From Chroococcidiopsis sp. TS-821 (GTDB lineage Bacteria > Cyanobacteriota > Cyanobacteriia > Cyanobacteriales > Chroococcidiopsidaceae): a DNA stretch of 64,000 bases. The translations under genes and the position numbers were made by a program. Below are positions 8,399-17,055 of this stretch, piece by piece. The DNA lies in the NCBI RefSeq assembly GCF_002939305.1, contig NZ_MVDI01000003.1:434001-498000 (forward strand), read 5' to 3'. Every line of letters starts with the position of its first letter. Position 1 is the stretch's first letter. The notes below the pieces were generated by a model that was not told where the DNA came from, searched no databases, and was given only the letters and a program-made list of their open reading frames with translations.

Positions 8399-9466
8399 TT
8401 AGCTAAAATTTCCAATATAAACACCTACAGCGCGCGCAGTTTCAACTAAATAGCTTTGGGGATTGACAAATAAGGGGCAATGTGCAAGCACATCTTGCAG
8501 TGGTACAGCGATAACTTGTCCATTTTGCCAAGCAACCATGCGATCGTAATGTTCTTGGGCAACTAAATCAACAGCAGCCTTACCAAAAGCTGTTGCCATG
8601 AGTCGATCTGCTGCTGAGGGAATACCGCCGCGTTGGATATGTCCGAGTACCGACGCGCGAATGTCAATGCGATCTGCAAAGTAATGACTGATTTGAGTCG
8701 AAATATATTGACCCATACCGCAATCTTTGAAAGTTGCAGTGTCGCAATTGGGCGTTTCGGTTGCAGGTTTGGCGCCTTCAGCAACAACAACGATCGCAAA
8801 GCGACGATGAACGCGATCGCGCAAGTTTTGGATGTGCTCGCAGATTTGTGCAATCGAATAGGGAATTTCGGGAATCAAAATGCAATCAGCACCACCAGCA
8901 ATTCCCGCGTGTAGTGCCAAATGTCCCGCAGTGCGCCCCATAACTTCCACAACCATAACGCGATCGTGACTTGCGGCGGTAAAGGTGAGACGATTTAAAG
9001 CATCAGTAATTGTGTTAACCGCCGTATCAAACCCGATTGCCCGTTCGGTAAGCGCGACATCATTGTCAATTGTTTTAGGAATTGCAACAATATTCCAGTT
9101 TCCTAAACGCGCCAAATGATGCAGAATTGCTAAACTACCATCACCGCCGATCGCAATCAGTGCATCCAACGCTAAGGCGTGGTAACTAGCGATAATTTCA
9201 GTTGCCCGCGCGAGAGTATCGCCTTTATTGATCGTTCCTAAAATCGTACCGCCCATACTCAGCAAAGGATCGATACCGCGCAAATCGAAGCAATGCAGGT
9301 CTAACGGAATCGCTTGACGTTCTAGTAATCCTTGCGTTGCGTAGGGAATACCAAGAACTTCCCAATTGTACGTGAGCCGAGCGTGACTCACAACCGCGCG
9401 GATGACTGCATTGAGTCCAGGACAATCGCCGCCACTAGTAAGAATGCCAATTCGTTTTTGTCCCAT
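8399..9466 (-). CDS. pfkA: 6-phosphofructokinase
   Basis: The enzyme phosphorylates fructose 6-phosphate in glycolysis. Starting at the ATG at 9464-9466 (355 residues) gives GILTSGGDCPG at 7-17, the GGDGS nucleotide loop at 107-111 and PKTIDND at 130-136 with the catalytic Asp at 134. A longer frame to 9562 would overlap the upstream gene by 92 bp and adds non-conserved residues, so I reject it. The Gly in GGDG is the usual sign of ATP use, while Lys in PKTIDND is the residue seen in pyrophosphate-dependent enzymes; this mixture occurs in cyanobacterial-type PFKs. The start lies 4 bp after the stop of the upstream dihydroorotate-dehydrogenase-like gene, so the two are co-transcribed. Confidence 0.9.
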   Translation of the reverse strand: MGQKRIGILTSGGDCPGLNAVIRAVVSHARLTYNWEVLGIPYATQGLLERQAIPLDLHCFDLRGIDPLLSMGGTILGTINKGDTLARATEIIASYHALALDALIAIGGDGSLAILHHLARLGNWNIVAIPKTIDNDVALTERAIGFDTAVNTITDALNRLTFTAASHDRVMVVEVMGRTAGHLALHAGIAGGADCILIPEIPYSIAQICEHIQNLRDRVHRRFAIVVVAEGAKPATETPNCDTATFKDCGMGQYISTQISHYFADRIDIRASVLGHIQRGGIPSAADRLMATAFGKAAVDLVAQEHYDRMVAWQNGQVIAVPLQDVLAHCPLFVNPQSYLVETARAVGVYIGNFS

Positions 9467-9470
9467 TACT

Positions 9471-10475
9471 TTAACCGAAGTAATAAGATGACTCGTAGAT
9501 GCGCGCCCATTCTGGTTTGTAGGTTTGGAGCGATCGCACGTATTGCGCGCGTTCAAAGGCACTTCGATCGGGGCAGTTTTGACGACTTAATATTCCTTGC
9601 AACTGCTGTACCGATTCGTACTCGTGTTCTGTCATCCATTGCACAAGTTCGCGTTCGACCGTGTGGAGGTGGAGAATGCCATGCTGCAAGAGTACAGAAC
9701 ACAGCATTGTCACATTAGCGCCCACCATGAGTAGCTTAACCACATCTTGTCCTGTGTGAATCCCACTTGTTGCAGCTAAACTAGCGTTAATGCGTCCATA
9801 CAAAATTGCAATCCAACGCAGCGGTAAGCGCATGGCTTGCGGCGTGCTTAATAACACGTTTGGCTCAACGGTGAGAGTTTTGAGATTAATATCGGGTTGA
9901 TAAAAGCGATTAAACAGTACCAAAGCGTCTGCACCTGCATCGTCACATCGCTTTGCCATATTCGCCATGTTAGTAAAGTAGGGGCTAAGCTTAATCGCTA
10001 CGGGAATTGACACCGATGCTTTGACTGCACGCAAGATATTGATGTAAGTTTGTTCGATCTGTTCGCCTGTCACTTCCATGTCGGTAGGAACATAGTAAAT
10101 ATTGAGTTCTAGTGCATCTGCACCGGCTTGCTCAATTTGGCGGGCGTAGTTCGTCCAACCGCCAACTGACGAACCGTTGAGACTGGCGATAATCGGAATA
10201 TCTACGTGTTCTTTGGCGCGACGGATATGATTGAGGTATTCTTCTGCACCGACGCGAAACCTAGCATTCTCAGTACTTGCTGTACTGTGCGCAAGATCGT
10301 AGGCTTCTTGCCGTTGCGATCGCAGTTGTTCTTCAAACAGCGAATGCAGAACAACTGCAGCTGCGCCTGCATCTTCCATGAGTTTGAGGTTATCAATATC
10401 TTCGGACAGGGGTGATGCTGCTGGGATCAATGGCGATCGCAGTGTTAACCCCATATAGGTTGTTGTTAAGTTCAT
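9471..10475 (-). CDS. Dihydroorotate dehydrogenase-like flavoprotein
   Basis: The 334-residue TIM-barrel protein has the layout of class 1 dihydroorotate dehydrogenases: TTYMGLTLRSPLIPAASPLS at the N-terminus, IIASLNGSSVGGW near 95-107, a Lys-containing strand VAIKLSPYF, and a late SGIHTGQDVVKLLMVGA phosphate-binding loop for FMN. However, the usual N-x-S-C-P-N segment with the catalytic base is replaced by NIYYVP (125-130). Cyanobacterial proteins of this type are annotated only as dihydroorotate dehydrogenase-like, and I do not think it is the pyrimidine enzyme. It precedes pfkA by 4 bp, and the coupling to a glycolytic gene suggests a role in carbon or redox metabolism; that link is inference. 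Confidence 0.8.
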   Translation of the reverse strand: MNLTTTYMGLTLRSPLIPAASPLSEDIDNLKLMEDAGAAAVVLHSLFEEQLRSQRQEAYDLAHSTASTENARFRVGAEEYLNHIRRAKEHVDIPIIASLNGSSVGGWTNYARQIEQAGADALELNIYYVPTDMEVTGEQIEQTYINILRAVKASVSIPVAIKLSPYFTNMANMAKRCDDAGADALVLFNRFYQPDINLKTLTVEPNVLLSTPQAMRLPLRWIAILYGRINASLAATSGIHTGQDVVKLLMVGANVTMLCSVLLQHGILHLHTVERELVQWMTEHEYESVQQLQGILSRQNCPDRSAFERAQYVRSLQTYKPEWARIYESSYYFG

Positions 10476-10602
10476 AGAGTAATATTGGCTTTGTTAATGA
10501 CACCGATTTGTGGTTTTAGCAACTTATTTACCCATCTATTTATATAGAAAATTGGTGTGAGGAAATTGTGATGTTTTACAAGAAGAAACGTGGTGTACAG
10601 TA

Positions 10603-10625
10603 GGGGTCAGAGGTTAGAGGTCAGG
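10603..10625 (+). repeat. Heptamer repeat (GGTCAGA family)
   Basis: This is a short run built on the 7-base unit GGTCAGA/GGTTAGA, in the spacer before the CLC gene. Related runs occur near 37870, 38065 (reverse), 39691 (reverse), 51026 (reverse) and 53842, always outside genes. It fits the short tandemly repeated repetitive sequences known from cyanobacteria. Confidence 0.65.
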
Positions 10626-10667
10626 ATGAAACTCTCCTCAAAGCCATCACTACGAGCTATATGAAGA

Positions 10668-10724
10668 GAATCGCGAATAAATTCGCCACTATACGAACAG
10701 GGTAGTATACCTGCGTGGACTTAT
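10668..10724 (+). repeat. Palindromic interspersed repeat, copy 1 of 5 (diverged)
   Basis: The copy starts with a hairpin GCGAATAAATTCGC, followed by an unpaired spacer (ACTATACGAACA) and then CCTGCGTGGACTTA. The same plan (first hairpin, about 10-base spacer, second arm ending in a GTGGACT-like half) is seen at 19142, 24866 (reverse), 25964 and 53109. Here the second hairpin is imperfect. Confidence 0.6.
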
Positions 10725-10763
10725 GATAATCTCAATAGAAAATCGTAGGCTATCTAGAATTGA

Positions 10764-13442
10764 TTATTGCTGATTTAGCGAACCGCGTACTAACATCACA
10801 GTACATTTAGCACGGCTAGCGATTTCTGCGGGAATGTTGCCTTTCATTGCTTGTTGCAGTAATCCCTCGCGACTCGCACCTAGCATGACAACATCGATTT
10901 TGTCTTTCTCGATGACGTGAAGAACGCCTTCAACTACCGAAGCAGCTTTCACCGGAGTTGCCACCACAGCACCGACGGAATTGCGTCGCCGAATTAAATA
11001 TTGCAGCCCGCTTTTGAGAACTTTCATGTCTAGTTGCGTTTCCGACGGTGGAAAAACCTGACACAAGCGAATATACGGTGCGTGACTTATATTAATTAAA
11101 CCAGGAAGTAGTTTGATAGCAGCATTCGCATTTGGACCGCCTGCCATTGGCAGCAACCAGCGATTAAATTGGGGAGAAGCTTGTTCTGTATTTTGTAAGA
11201 GAGTTCCAGTATCTTTCTCTTGAGTTGCTAAATCTTTACCTGATTCGCGCTCTTTACCGTTTGCACCTGTCCCAAATCTTACCAAAACAACATCACACGT
11301 TGCTTGGCGAATCAAAGTATCGACTACACTACCAAAAACTCGACCTGGAGTAATCGTTTTTCCTTTCCAACCCATTAACAATAAATCGATATGGCGTTCT
11401 TGTACTGTCTCTAAAATTGCTTGCGATACATCGTGCGCAACGCGGATTTGTGTATGGATGGGAATATTCCATTTGCGTGCTAAGATTTCAGCTTCGCGCA
11501 ACAACCGCCGACTTTTTGCGGTACTCACTTCCGTTTCGGCGGGAGAACTGCGACGGGGAACGAGAATAATTTGCAGACACTCGAGTTCGTAGTGACGTTC
11601 GCGGGCGATCGCGGTTGCTAAATGCAATAGGGAAACTGCTGTTTGCGGATTTGCCAAAGGAACGAGTAATCGACCTCTACCAATACTTGGCGATCGCGTT
11701 TGATACACAACATACGAAGGCTGCGGTTGCGGACCTATTTCGCGCGTTTCACCGTTGAGTTTATCCGCTTCGGCACGAATAATATCTGCCCGCGTGATAA
11801 TTCCAATCAATCGTTTATTTTCCACAACAGGTAAACGACTGAGATTAAACCGATCTAACCGATACAGTACCTCGCTTAAGCTATGCAACGGATGCACTGT
11901 CACTGGTTGCGGTGTCATAATTTCGCTTAAAAGCGTATCCCCAGGAAGTTCTAATTCGCGTGCTTTTGCTAAATCCGATTGCGTAACGATTCCGACTAAC
12001 TTACCCTCATCAACCACCGGAAAGCCGCGGTGTTGCGATCGCGAAAATGCCTGGACAGTTTCATCTAAACTCAATTGTGCGGCTAAAGTTTCGACGCGCG
12101 GTTGCATCACGTCTTTCGCTTTGAGTTCGATTAAAAGTCCCTGAGTTGGACCTTCTTTTTCTAGATGAATGCCTTTTAATTCCAGAAGTTTGTCGTATAG
12201 TGAACCAGGGAAAAACTTATCTGCAATGAGGTACGCTGTCACCGAACCGATCATCAGTGGTAACACCAAGTTGAAATCGGTGGTCATTTCAAACACAATG
12301 ACGATCGCTGTGATGGGAACCTTGGAAACGACGCTAAAAAACGCTCCCATACCTGCAAGCGCATAAGTAGATGGCGAACCGAATCCAAATAGACTTTGTT
12401 CGGTTACGCCGACAAGATAGCCCAGCGACGAACCTAAAATGAGACTTGGTGCAAACAATCCTCCAGGCGCGCCCGAACCAAAGGCAATGAGTGTTAGCGT
12501 AAACTGGGCAACAAAGGCGATCGCCGCTAAAGACCAATGCGCATTTCCGGTAATTAAAAACTCGCGTAGTCCTGTATTATCGCGAAACGCAGCGGGTAAA
12601 AACGCGACGATTAAACCAGAACTTCCACCCGCGATCGCCATTTGCAGTGGTAAGCCTAAATGCGATCGGTTGTAAAATTTTGAGCTAGCAATAATACCTC
12701 GGTTAAACAACGAACCTAGTATTCCAGCTAAGAGTCCTAGCAACAAAAAAAATGGTAGTTCGGTGAGGGAAAAACTCGTTTGGGAAGCCGTTAAGACGAG
12801 ATTCAGTTGTAAAGTTCTTCCCCCTAGAATGCGCGAGACAACCGCACCGATAAATGAGGCGATAATTGCCGTACCTAGCGTTAAACCTGATAAATCTTGC
12901 AGTAACTCCTCAATCACAAATAATACCCCTGTAATGGGGGCATTGAATGCGGCGGCTAAACCTGCACCCGCACCTGCTGCAATCATTTGTCGTCGATGTT
13001 CGGGAGATGTGGGAAACCACCGGCTAAATTGTGCAGCTAAAGCCGCGCCGATATGAACAGTGGGTCCTTGTCTTCCCAGCGTTAACCCTGAACCTAGGGC
13101 AATTGTAGAAGCGATCAGTTTAACTAAAGCTTCGCGCAACGACAACTTAACAGGTGCATCCGCAAGATTTGCTTTCACCTGCGGAATTCCACTTCCTGAT
13201 GCTTCGGGTGCTAACTGTTGTAAAAGAAACCCCGCAACGTATCCTAATCCAAATCCAATTCCTGGCAAGATCAGCCAAGGTGGAGATAAATTAGCAGCTT
13301 GCACGCGCCACGCACCAATCCAACCAACTCCGACACGCAGTACAATTGCAGAAAACGCGGCGACTAATCCGATCAAACACGCTTCAGCGATCGCTAAACG
13401 CCGACGCGGTAAAAGCCATTTACGGAAGGGCTGAACTGACAT
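10764..13442 (-). CDS. CLC family chloride channel/transporter with CBS pair and two Usp domains, Gln at the gate
   Basis: This is an 892-residue multidomain protein. Residues about 15-430 form the CLC membrane core with GSGIP at 83-87, GRQGP at 123-127, VIEE at 176-179 and GGLFAPS in helix N. Two CBS domains (about 440-565) follow, then two universal stress protein-like domains (about 595-725 and 765-890, each ending near a VMLVRG or VVLVRF strand). The gating Glu of GREGP is Gln125 (codon CAA at 13068-13070), whereas the internal proton Glu (178/179) remains. In bacterial and eukaryotic CLCs such a change uncouples Cl- from H+ movement, so this protein may be a Cl- channel or uniporter. The CBS-Usp tail suggests control by nucleotides. 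The gene stands alone. Confidence 0.9.
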   Translation of the reverse strand: MSVQPFRKWLLPRRRLAIAEACLIGLVAAFSAIVLRVGVGWIGAWRVQAANLSPPWLILPGIGFGLGYVAGFLLQQLAPEASGSGIPQVKANLADAPVKLSLREALVKLIASTIALGSGLTLGRQGPTVHIGAALAAQFSRWFPTSPEHRRQMIAAGAGAGLAAAFNAPITGVLFVIEELLQDLSGLTLGTAIIASFIGAVVSRILGGRTLQLNLVLTASQTSFSLTELPFFLLLGLLAGILGSLFNRGIIASSKFYNRSHLGLPLQMAIAGGSSGLIVAFLPAAFRDNTGLREFLITGNAHWSLAAIAFVAQFTLTLIAFGSGAPGGLFAPSLILGSSLGYLVGVTEQSLFGFGSPSTYALAGMGAFFSVVSKVPITAIVIVFEMTTDFNLVLPLMIGSVTAYLIADKFFPGSLYDKLLELKGIHLEKEGPTQGLLIELKAKDVMQPRVETLAAQLSLDETVQAFSRSQHRGFPVVDEGKLVGIVTQSDLAKARELELPGDTLLSEIMTPQPVTVHPLHSLSEVLYRLDRFNLSRLPVVENKRLIGIITRADIIRAEADKLNGETREIGPQPQPSYVVYQTRSPSIGRGRLLVPLANPQTAVSLLHLATAIARERHYELECLQIILVPRRSSPAETEVSTAKSRRLLREAEILARKWNIPIHTQIRVAHDVSQAILETVQERHIDLLLMGWKGKTITPGRVFGSVVDTLIRQATCDVVLVRFGTGANGKERESGKDLATQEKDTGTLLQNTEQASPQFNRWLLPMAGGPNANAAIKLLPGLINISHAPYIRLCQVFPPSETQLDMKVLKSGLQYLIRRRNSVGAVVATPVKAASVVEGVLHVIEKDKIDVVMLGASREGLLQQAMKGNIPAEIASRAKCTVMLVRGSLNQQ

Positions 13443-13470
13443 TAAGGGTGAATGTAATAAACACTACTCA

Positions 13471-14054
13471 CTAAAACCAAGATAACCAAGAAGACCAGTT
13501 TTGGACGATGTTTGCCAATTCTGTATAACCACCTGCACGTGGATGGTAGCCGTCATTCGCTGCGGCTTCTTGAAACCAAATTGTTGAAGACTGCAACTTA
13601 GTAAAAGTATCTAAATATGCAATGTCTAGTTTTGACAAGCCTCAGCATATTGTGCAGATAAACGCGCAATTCTTTGGTTTTGTTCGCAATTTGGTGTTGG
13701 CGGCAATCCTACCATTAATGTAGGAAACATCTGCTTTGCAACACCAAGAATATGATATAAGTTCTCAATAGACGTGGAAAAATCTACGCGAGTTTTACCG
13801 TTTTCTACTGTCGTATCATTCACACCAAACGAAAATACAACTCGGCTATCAAATGCTGAACTCAGGCGACAACTTACTTCCTCTAGCCAGCACTTTTTGA
13901 GTTCTGTACTCGTTTGCCTGCGGACTCCTAAATTGTAATAAGTGATGTCGTATCCTTGTTTGCAAGCCGCAGTACAAATCCTTCCTGTCCAACCCAAACA
14001 TTCAGGATCGCCCGTACCGTTGACGCAAGATTCACCAAAAAAGCAGATGCGCAT
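13471..14054 (-). pseudogene. GDSL/SGNH hydrolase interrupted by a one-base frameshift
   Basis: The N-terminal frame (14054 down to a stop at 13626-13628) encodes 142 residues with a GES-type nucleophile block (CFFGES at 4-9) and the GVND block III (FSFGVND). The rest of the protein lies in the next frame from about 13629 to a TAG at 13471-13473 and includes NDGYHP, the Asp-His block V, ending NWSSWLSWF. The frames join if one A is added to the A-run at 13630-13633 (read on the minus strand). Both parts are otherwise intact, with no other stops, giving about 194 residues, normal for the family. This is either a recent mutation or a base-calling error in a homopolymer. The substrate is unknown; family members are esterases or lipases. 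Confidence 0.8.
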
Positions 14055-14110
14055 GATATTAAAAATGTGGCTAGTGACTAGCGGCGAGAAAAAAATTAAT
14101 CATCAATCAA

Positions 14111-15421
14111 TTAACCTCTTCCTGTCGTCGATAATCCTTCAACAACAACAGACGGAGTGTAACAACTCCCGTTCCACTCAGCATCGCCACCAAGTGCCAC
14201 TAATTGTTTGAGTGCTGCGTACACATTTCCCGCAACCATTGTATCTTTCACGCGCCCTAAAACTTGCCCGTGTTTTACGCGGTAGCCTAAGTCAACATTG
14301 ATCGAAAAGTCACCAGAGATGCTACCGCCACCACCCAACATTTGATCGACAATAATTCCATCATCGAGCTTATGAATCAAATCCAGGAGTGAACCAGAAC
14401 CAGGCTGAATCAGTAAGTTAAACATTCCTGGTGTGGGGTAGCTTCCTAACCCAGGGCGAAAGCCGTTCCCTGTACTACTGATATTTAGTTGACGTCCGGT
14501 GGTGCGATCGCAGTAGAAATTTTGTAAGATGCCATTTTGAATAAATACAACTCGTTGCGTAGGCGTACCTTCATCGTCAAACGGACAACTATACGGTCCC
14601 GCTTCAGGGTCTTGATACAACGTGAGTATAGGAGAGATTACAGGTTTACCGACGCGATCGCTCCACGGCGAAGCTTTTTCGATAACTCGCTTGCCATTTA
14701 ACGCTGCTTGCACAGTTCCCCATAGCATATCCGCAGCTTTGGAGGTGAATAAAACAGGAACTCTCCCTGCGGGGGATGCGACATTTTCTGTCGCCCAGTC
14801 GAGGCGTTGGATAATTTGCTGTGCAATTTTTTCTGGTTGTAAGCTACCGCGTTCGGTTTGTCCGTCAGAGACACTCAAAAAATCATCGCCGCGTACCCAC
14901 TCAGCGGATACGTAACACCCCAACGTCGTATCGGTGTAGTAGCAATCTAAACCGAGTGAGTTAACTAATCGCGTCGTTTCGACATCACTATCCCACTCAG
15001 CACTAATCAAAACTTCAGGGTAAACATCCCGAATTAAAGCGATCGCTTGTTTTCCCCACTCGACGAGTTGTTCTACGCTTACCGCTTCCCCTAAGTCAGG
15101 ATAAAGAGATTGCGAATGACTCTCAACTTCAATTGTTTCGGGTTCATTGAGTTGACTCAGTGCAATGGCGCGATCTACCAACGCTTGGGGTTCTACAGAG
15201 CCATAAGCTACCGCGAGTCCTGGACGTCCGTTGCGCCACAGTCGCAATGCAGTTCCTTCTGCTTGAGTACTTTCTAGTTGCTTGAGGCGATTCGCTTCAA
15301 AAAAAACTGGTCGAGAAAGCGATCGCGATTGATACACCTCAGCTACCTCAGCCCCTGCTTTTATGGAGAGATCGAGTAGTTGTTCTGCAAGTGACGATTG
15401 TGATAAGTTTTCAGAACCCAT
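14111..15421 (-). CDS. TldD/PmbA family protein, PmbA (TldE)-like paralogue
   Basis: A 436-residue member of the TldD/PmbA modulator-of-gyrase family. Family features include RLWRNGRPGLAVAYGS near 60-75, CPFDDEGTPTQRVVFIQNG near 280-300 and SISGDFSINVDLGYRVKHG near 370-388. It lacks the HExxxH zinc motif of TldD, as expected for the PmbA/TldE subunit, which needs a TldD partner for proteolysis. A second PmbA-type gene sits next to tldD at 46147-47487, so this is an unpaired extra copy. I start at ATG 15421; a GTG at 15463 would add 14 residues. It is 57 bp downstream of the GDSL gene on the same strand. Confidence 0.8.
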   Translation of the reverse strand: MGSENLSQSSLAEQLLDLSIKAGAEVAEVYQSRSLSRPVFFEANRLKQLESTQAEGTALRLWRNGRPGLAVAYGSVEPQALVDRAIALSQLNEPETIEVESHSQSLYPDLGEAVSVEQLVEWGKQAIALIRDVYPEVLISAEWDSDVETTRLVNSLGLDCYYTDTTLGCYVSAEWVRGDDFLSVSDGQTERGSLQPEKIAQQIIQRLDWATENVASPAGRVPVLFTSKAADMLWGTVQAALNGKRVIEKASPWSDRVGKPVISPILTLYQDPEAGPYSCPFDDEGTPTQRVVFIQNGILQNFYCDRTTGRQLNISSTGNGFRPGLGSYPTPGMFNLLIQPGSGSLLDLIHKLDDGIIVDQMLGGGGSISGDFSINVDLGYRVKHGQVLGRVKDTMVAGNVYAALKQLVALGGDAEWNGSCYTPSVVVEGLSTTGRG

Positions 15422-15509
15422 GAGCGATGCTGAGTGTGGAAGTGGTAATAAAGCATTAAGCACAAGTACGATCGGCGATCGCAGGTACTTTTATAGCTCT
15501 GCAACCAAT

Positions 15510-16373
15510 TTACGGCAGATTGGGTTCTTGTAATAGCCAAAATCCTGCAAAAGCTTCTACTTCTGGGTTTGCTTGGACTGCTAAAAAGTGAACTCCATTC
15601 GCTTGTTGTTTAGCATTTTCAAAGCCTTTGGCTTCTGCGATCGTCTGAGGATCTTTAAAGCTAGCCAAGATCCAGCTTTCCGTCACGCCAGTTTCTAGAA
15701 GAAGTTGTGGTGTTTCTTTACTGTCAAACTTGATATTGGCTAACTCTAAACCTGACATCCACCCTGCTAAAGGCATAGCGCGGGGAGATAACACGATTAC
15801 TCCAGGAATTTTTGTATCAGGTTTAACGCCTGCGATTTCCAGAGGAAAAGCTTCGCCAAAACCAATTTCCCACTCTGGCATATCGGCAAATGCAGCCGCT
15901 TCTAGCGTCACAAATGCCCATTGTTGCCCGATTAAGGCATCAGGTAAACGTTGCGGTAGCGGTACTTCCATGCGTACTGAAGGATTCGTTGCAGCTTGGT
16001 ATCCAGGTTCTTGCGGATAAACTTCCTCCATGCGTTGTTGCAGCCACAAATTCAACGCCAACGTCCGGCGACTCGGTTGTGCGGGAATTCCTAAGTCTTG
16101 GCAAGCTTTCGTAATCATATTATTCATCTGACGGCGAAAGAAGCGGAATTTGACAGGTGTTACCCCTGCTTGGGCGATCGCTTCTTCTAACGCAGTGCGC
16201 AACCACACCGAGTTTACCTGCGTACTCGGACAATACTTGGCGAAGCGAAATAGCGCATCAGGTTTGGCACGGATATCTGTAAGACTCTCGCATACTAAAA
16301 CTTCCCAAACTTTTTTTTGGTTCTCATCCAAAATTGGACGTGAGTAGAAATCAATTTCCCAGATACTGCCCAT
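15510..16373 (-). CDS. Tab2/Atab2 family RNA-binding protein (DUF1092)
   Basis: The 287-residue soluble protein starts with WEIDFYSRPILDENQKKVWE and contains FRFFRRQMNNMI near 77-88, EPGYQ near 122-126 and a C-terminal ESWILASF, with GFWLLQ at the very end, all hallmarks of the Tab2 family. In Chlamydomonas TAB2 is needed for translation of the photosystem I psaB mRNA, and ATAB2 of Arabidopsis acts on both photosystems. A similar role in photosystem mRNA translation is the natural inference for the cyanobacterial protein. Length matches the family. It lies upstream of the PmbA paralogue on the same strand with an 88-bp gap. Confidence 0.85.
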   Translation of the reverse strand: MGSIWEIDFYSRPILDENQKKVWEVLVCESLTDIRAKPDALFRFAKYCPSTQVNSVWLRTALEEAIAQAGVTPVKFRFFRRQMNNMITKACQDLGIPAQPSRRTLALNLWLQQRMEEVYPQEPGYQAATNPSVRMEVPLPQRLPDALIGQQWAFVTLEAAAFADMPEWEIGFGEAFPLEIAGVKPDTKIPGVIVLSPRAMPLAGWMSGLELANIKFDSKETPQLLLETGVTESWILASFKDPQTIAEAKGFENAKQQANGVHFLAVQANPEVEAFAGFWLLQEPNLP

Positions 16374-16718
16374 GCTTTGCCGTCAAGATATGACTACACG
16401 ATTTGATCGTACAAGGTAATGAAGCGATCGCGAAGTTGCAATTGCAGAATCGAGTTTACTGACTTTTCAGCAGTCACGTGCAGTAATAGCCAGCTAGTAA
16501 ACGGTACGTTGTTCGTTCCAGGACTTCTGTTTGCTTTTAATCTCTGAGCCTACACTGCATTACCAATTACATGAATATTTTTTACAAAAACCCACATTTT
16601 TTTGAAAAAAAGATGTCTGAGATTGTTGTCAGTAGTTAGAAGCTCAAAGTTACAAATTCAAATTCTGCAAAAAGTTTACGCATTTGAAACGCACTTTGTA
16701 CAGATTGGGAGTTGTGAA
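16374..16718. other. Spacer between divergent genes, 345 bp
   Basis: The spacer separates the Tab2 gene (minus) from a small plus-strand ORF and must contain at least the Tab2 promoter. It holds AT-rich blocks and one HIP1-like site; I see no RNA gene or terminator. Confidence 0.4.
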
Positions 16719-16982
16719 ATGACAGTCATCACAGCCACACACACCTTTAGCAGTAATAATTTTGAAACCATCGAGACAGCATTTAATATTCCTCGCCGGA
16801 GAATTTGTGTCTTTCCAACAGTACCATTGCGCGTGAGAACTGCGTTTTTTACCACCGCGAACTCTAACAATGGTTGCATCAACTATGGTGGAATTGCCTC
16901 AATTGCTGTTCAACGGGTTCAAGCTAAGGGTTTTCCAGGTCAAACTATCCAAATTGAGCAGAGTCTTCCGGTGGGAGGGTAA
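16719..16982 (+). CDS. Hypothetical protein, 87 aa
   Basis: The ORF starts at ATG 16719, chosen over an upstream ATG at 16602 because a GGGAG ribosome-binding site lies 7 bases before it and the extra 39 residues look like spacer DNA. The product is rich in beta-forming and small residues (Thr, Ile, Val, Asn), has two Cys and no signal peptide or membrane segment, and ends in VGG. I recognise no family. It is convergent with the SDR gene at 17056. It may be a lineage-specific gene; confidence rests only on the open frame and the ribosome site. Confidence 0.45.
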   Translation: MTVITATHTFSSNNFETIETAFNIPRRRICVFPTVPLRVRTAFFTTANSNNGCINYGGIASIAVQRVQAKGFPGQTIQIEQSLPVGG

Positions 16983-17055
16983 CGATTCAACTATCGAGGA
17001 CTTTTGACACTTCATTATGTTAACTTCTAGGGCTTTCCCTATGAAGCAACGTCTA

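Noticed and set aside
9467-9562. N-terminal extension of pfkA
   Set aside because: It overlaps the end of the upstream gene, adds 32 non-conserved residues, and the ATG at 9466 gives the normal PFK opening.
16602-16718. Upstream ATG extending the 87-residue ORF by 39 codons
   Set aside because: The extension is spacer-like and the internal ATG has a GGGAG site.
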